A stretch of DNA of 6,481 bases from Candidatus Dojkabacteria bacterium (GTDB lineage: Bacteria; Patescibacteriota; Dojkabacteria; J137). The stretch spans positions 1 to 6,481 of the forward strand of contig JAGQLJ010000139.1 of assembly GCA_020429495.1 (NCBI GenBank). Reading direction: 5' to 3'. Of this stretch, positions 6,481 to 6,481 are shown in pieces. Each line of letters opens with the position of its first letter. The first letter of the stretch is position 1. The notes below the pieces were generated by a model that made no database searches, was not told the origin of the DNA, and worked only from the letters and a program-made list of their open reading frames with translations. Both the position numbers and the translations under genes were made by a program.

Positions 6481-6481
6481 A

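Noticed and set aside
4816..6481. Prophage tail-fibre region
   Set aside because: The S74 and GIGTT motifs occur in phage fibres, but no other phage gene is present and the neighbours are cellular genes; such proteins are also common on CPR cells.
1..6481. Recoded UGA (as in Gracilibacteria or Absconditabacteria)
   Set aside because: All recognised genes read completely with UGA as stop, and the four-helix membrane protein ends naturally at a TGA beside the neighbouring gene.

Overview
This 6.5-kb window is AT-rich (by eye about one third G+C) and tightly packed. It holds five protein-coding genes and no RNA genes, insertion sequences or CRISPR arrays. The gene content suggests a bacterium of the Candidate Phyla Radiation (Patescibacteria). 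The main reasons are the surface protein built from GIGTT-x-P motifs with an internal S74 chaperone domain, the shortened aminoacyl-tRNA synthetase, the small stand-alone Fe-S scaffold, and start codons that sit almost on top of promoter -10 boxes. The lineage is an inference from style, not from a marker gene. The standard bacterial code fits: no reading frame needs UGA as an amino acid.

Layout. Positions 1-2348 (+) carry valyl-tRNA synthetase (valS), cut at its 5' end by the window edge and lacking the usual C-terminal arm. A 12-bp hairpin, a likely terminator, follows at once. A well-formed promoter next to it drives a 12-helix MFS-type transporter (2436-3647, +), probably as a leaderless mRNA. 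The 156-bp gap after the transporter holds the strangest DNA of the window: five 10-bp phased repeats (3700-3749) running into a 52-bp near-perfect AT-rich palindrome (3720-3771). Directly behind it begins a U-type iron-sulfur scaffold gene (3804-4178, +).

The last third is on the minus strand and converges on the scaffold gene with only 5 bp between stop codons. Its first gene, cut by the right edge, encodes a large secreted or surface fibre-like protein. From the N-terminal side this has YG-type repeats, GIGTT motifs, a peptidase S74 intramolecular chaperone, a coiled coil and a C-terminal beta-rich domain. It overlaps by one base (TAATG) with a gene for a four-helix membrane protein of unknown function, so the two are probably translated together.

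How they work together: valS, the transporter and the Fe-S scaffold look like independent single-gene units on the plus strand. The only clear operon is the fibre protein plus membrane protein pair. I see no convincing new multi-gene system. The most unusual items are the phased-repeat/palindrome element, the hybrid Fe-S scaffold, the truncated and divergent ValRS, and the coupled surface/membrane protein pair.
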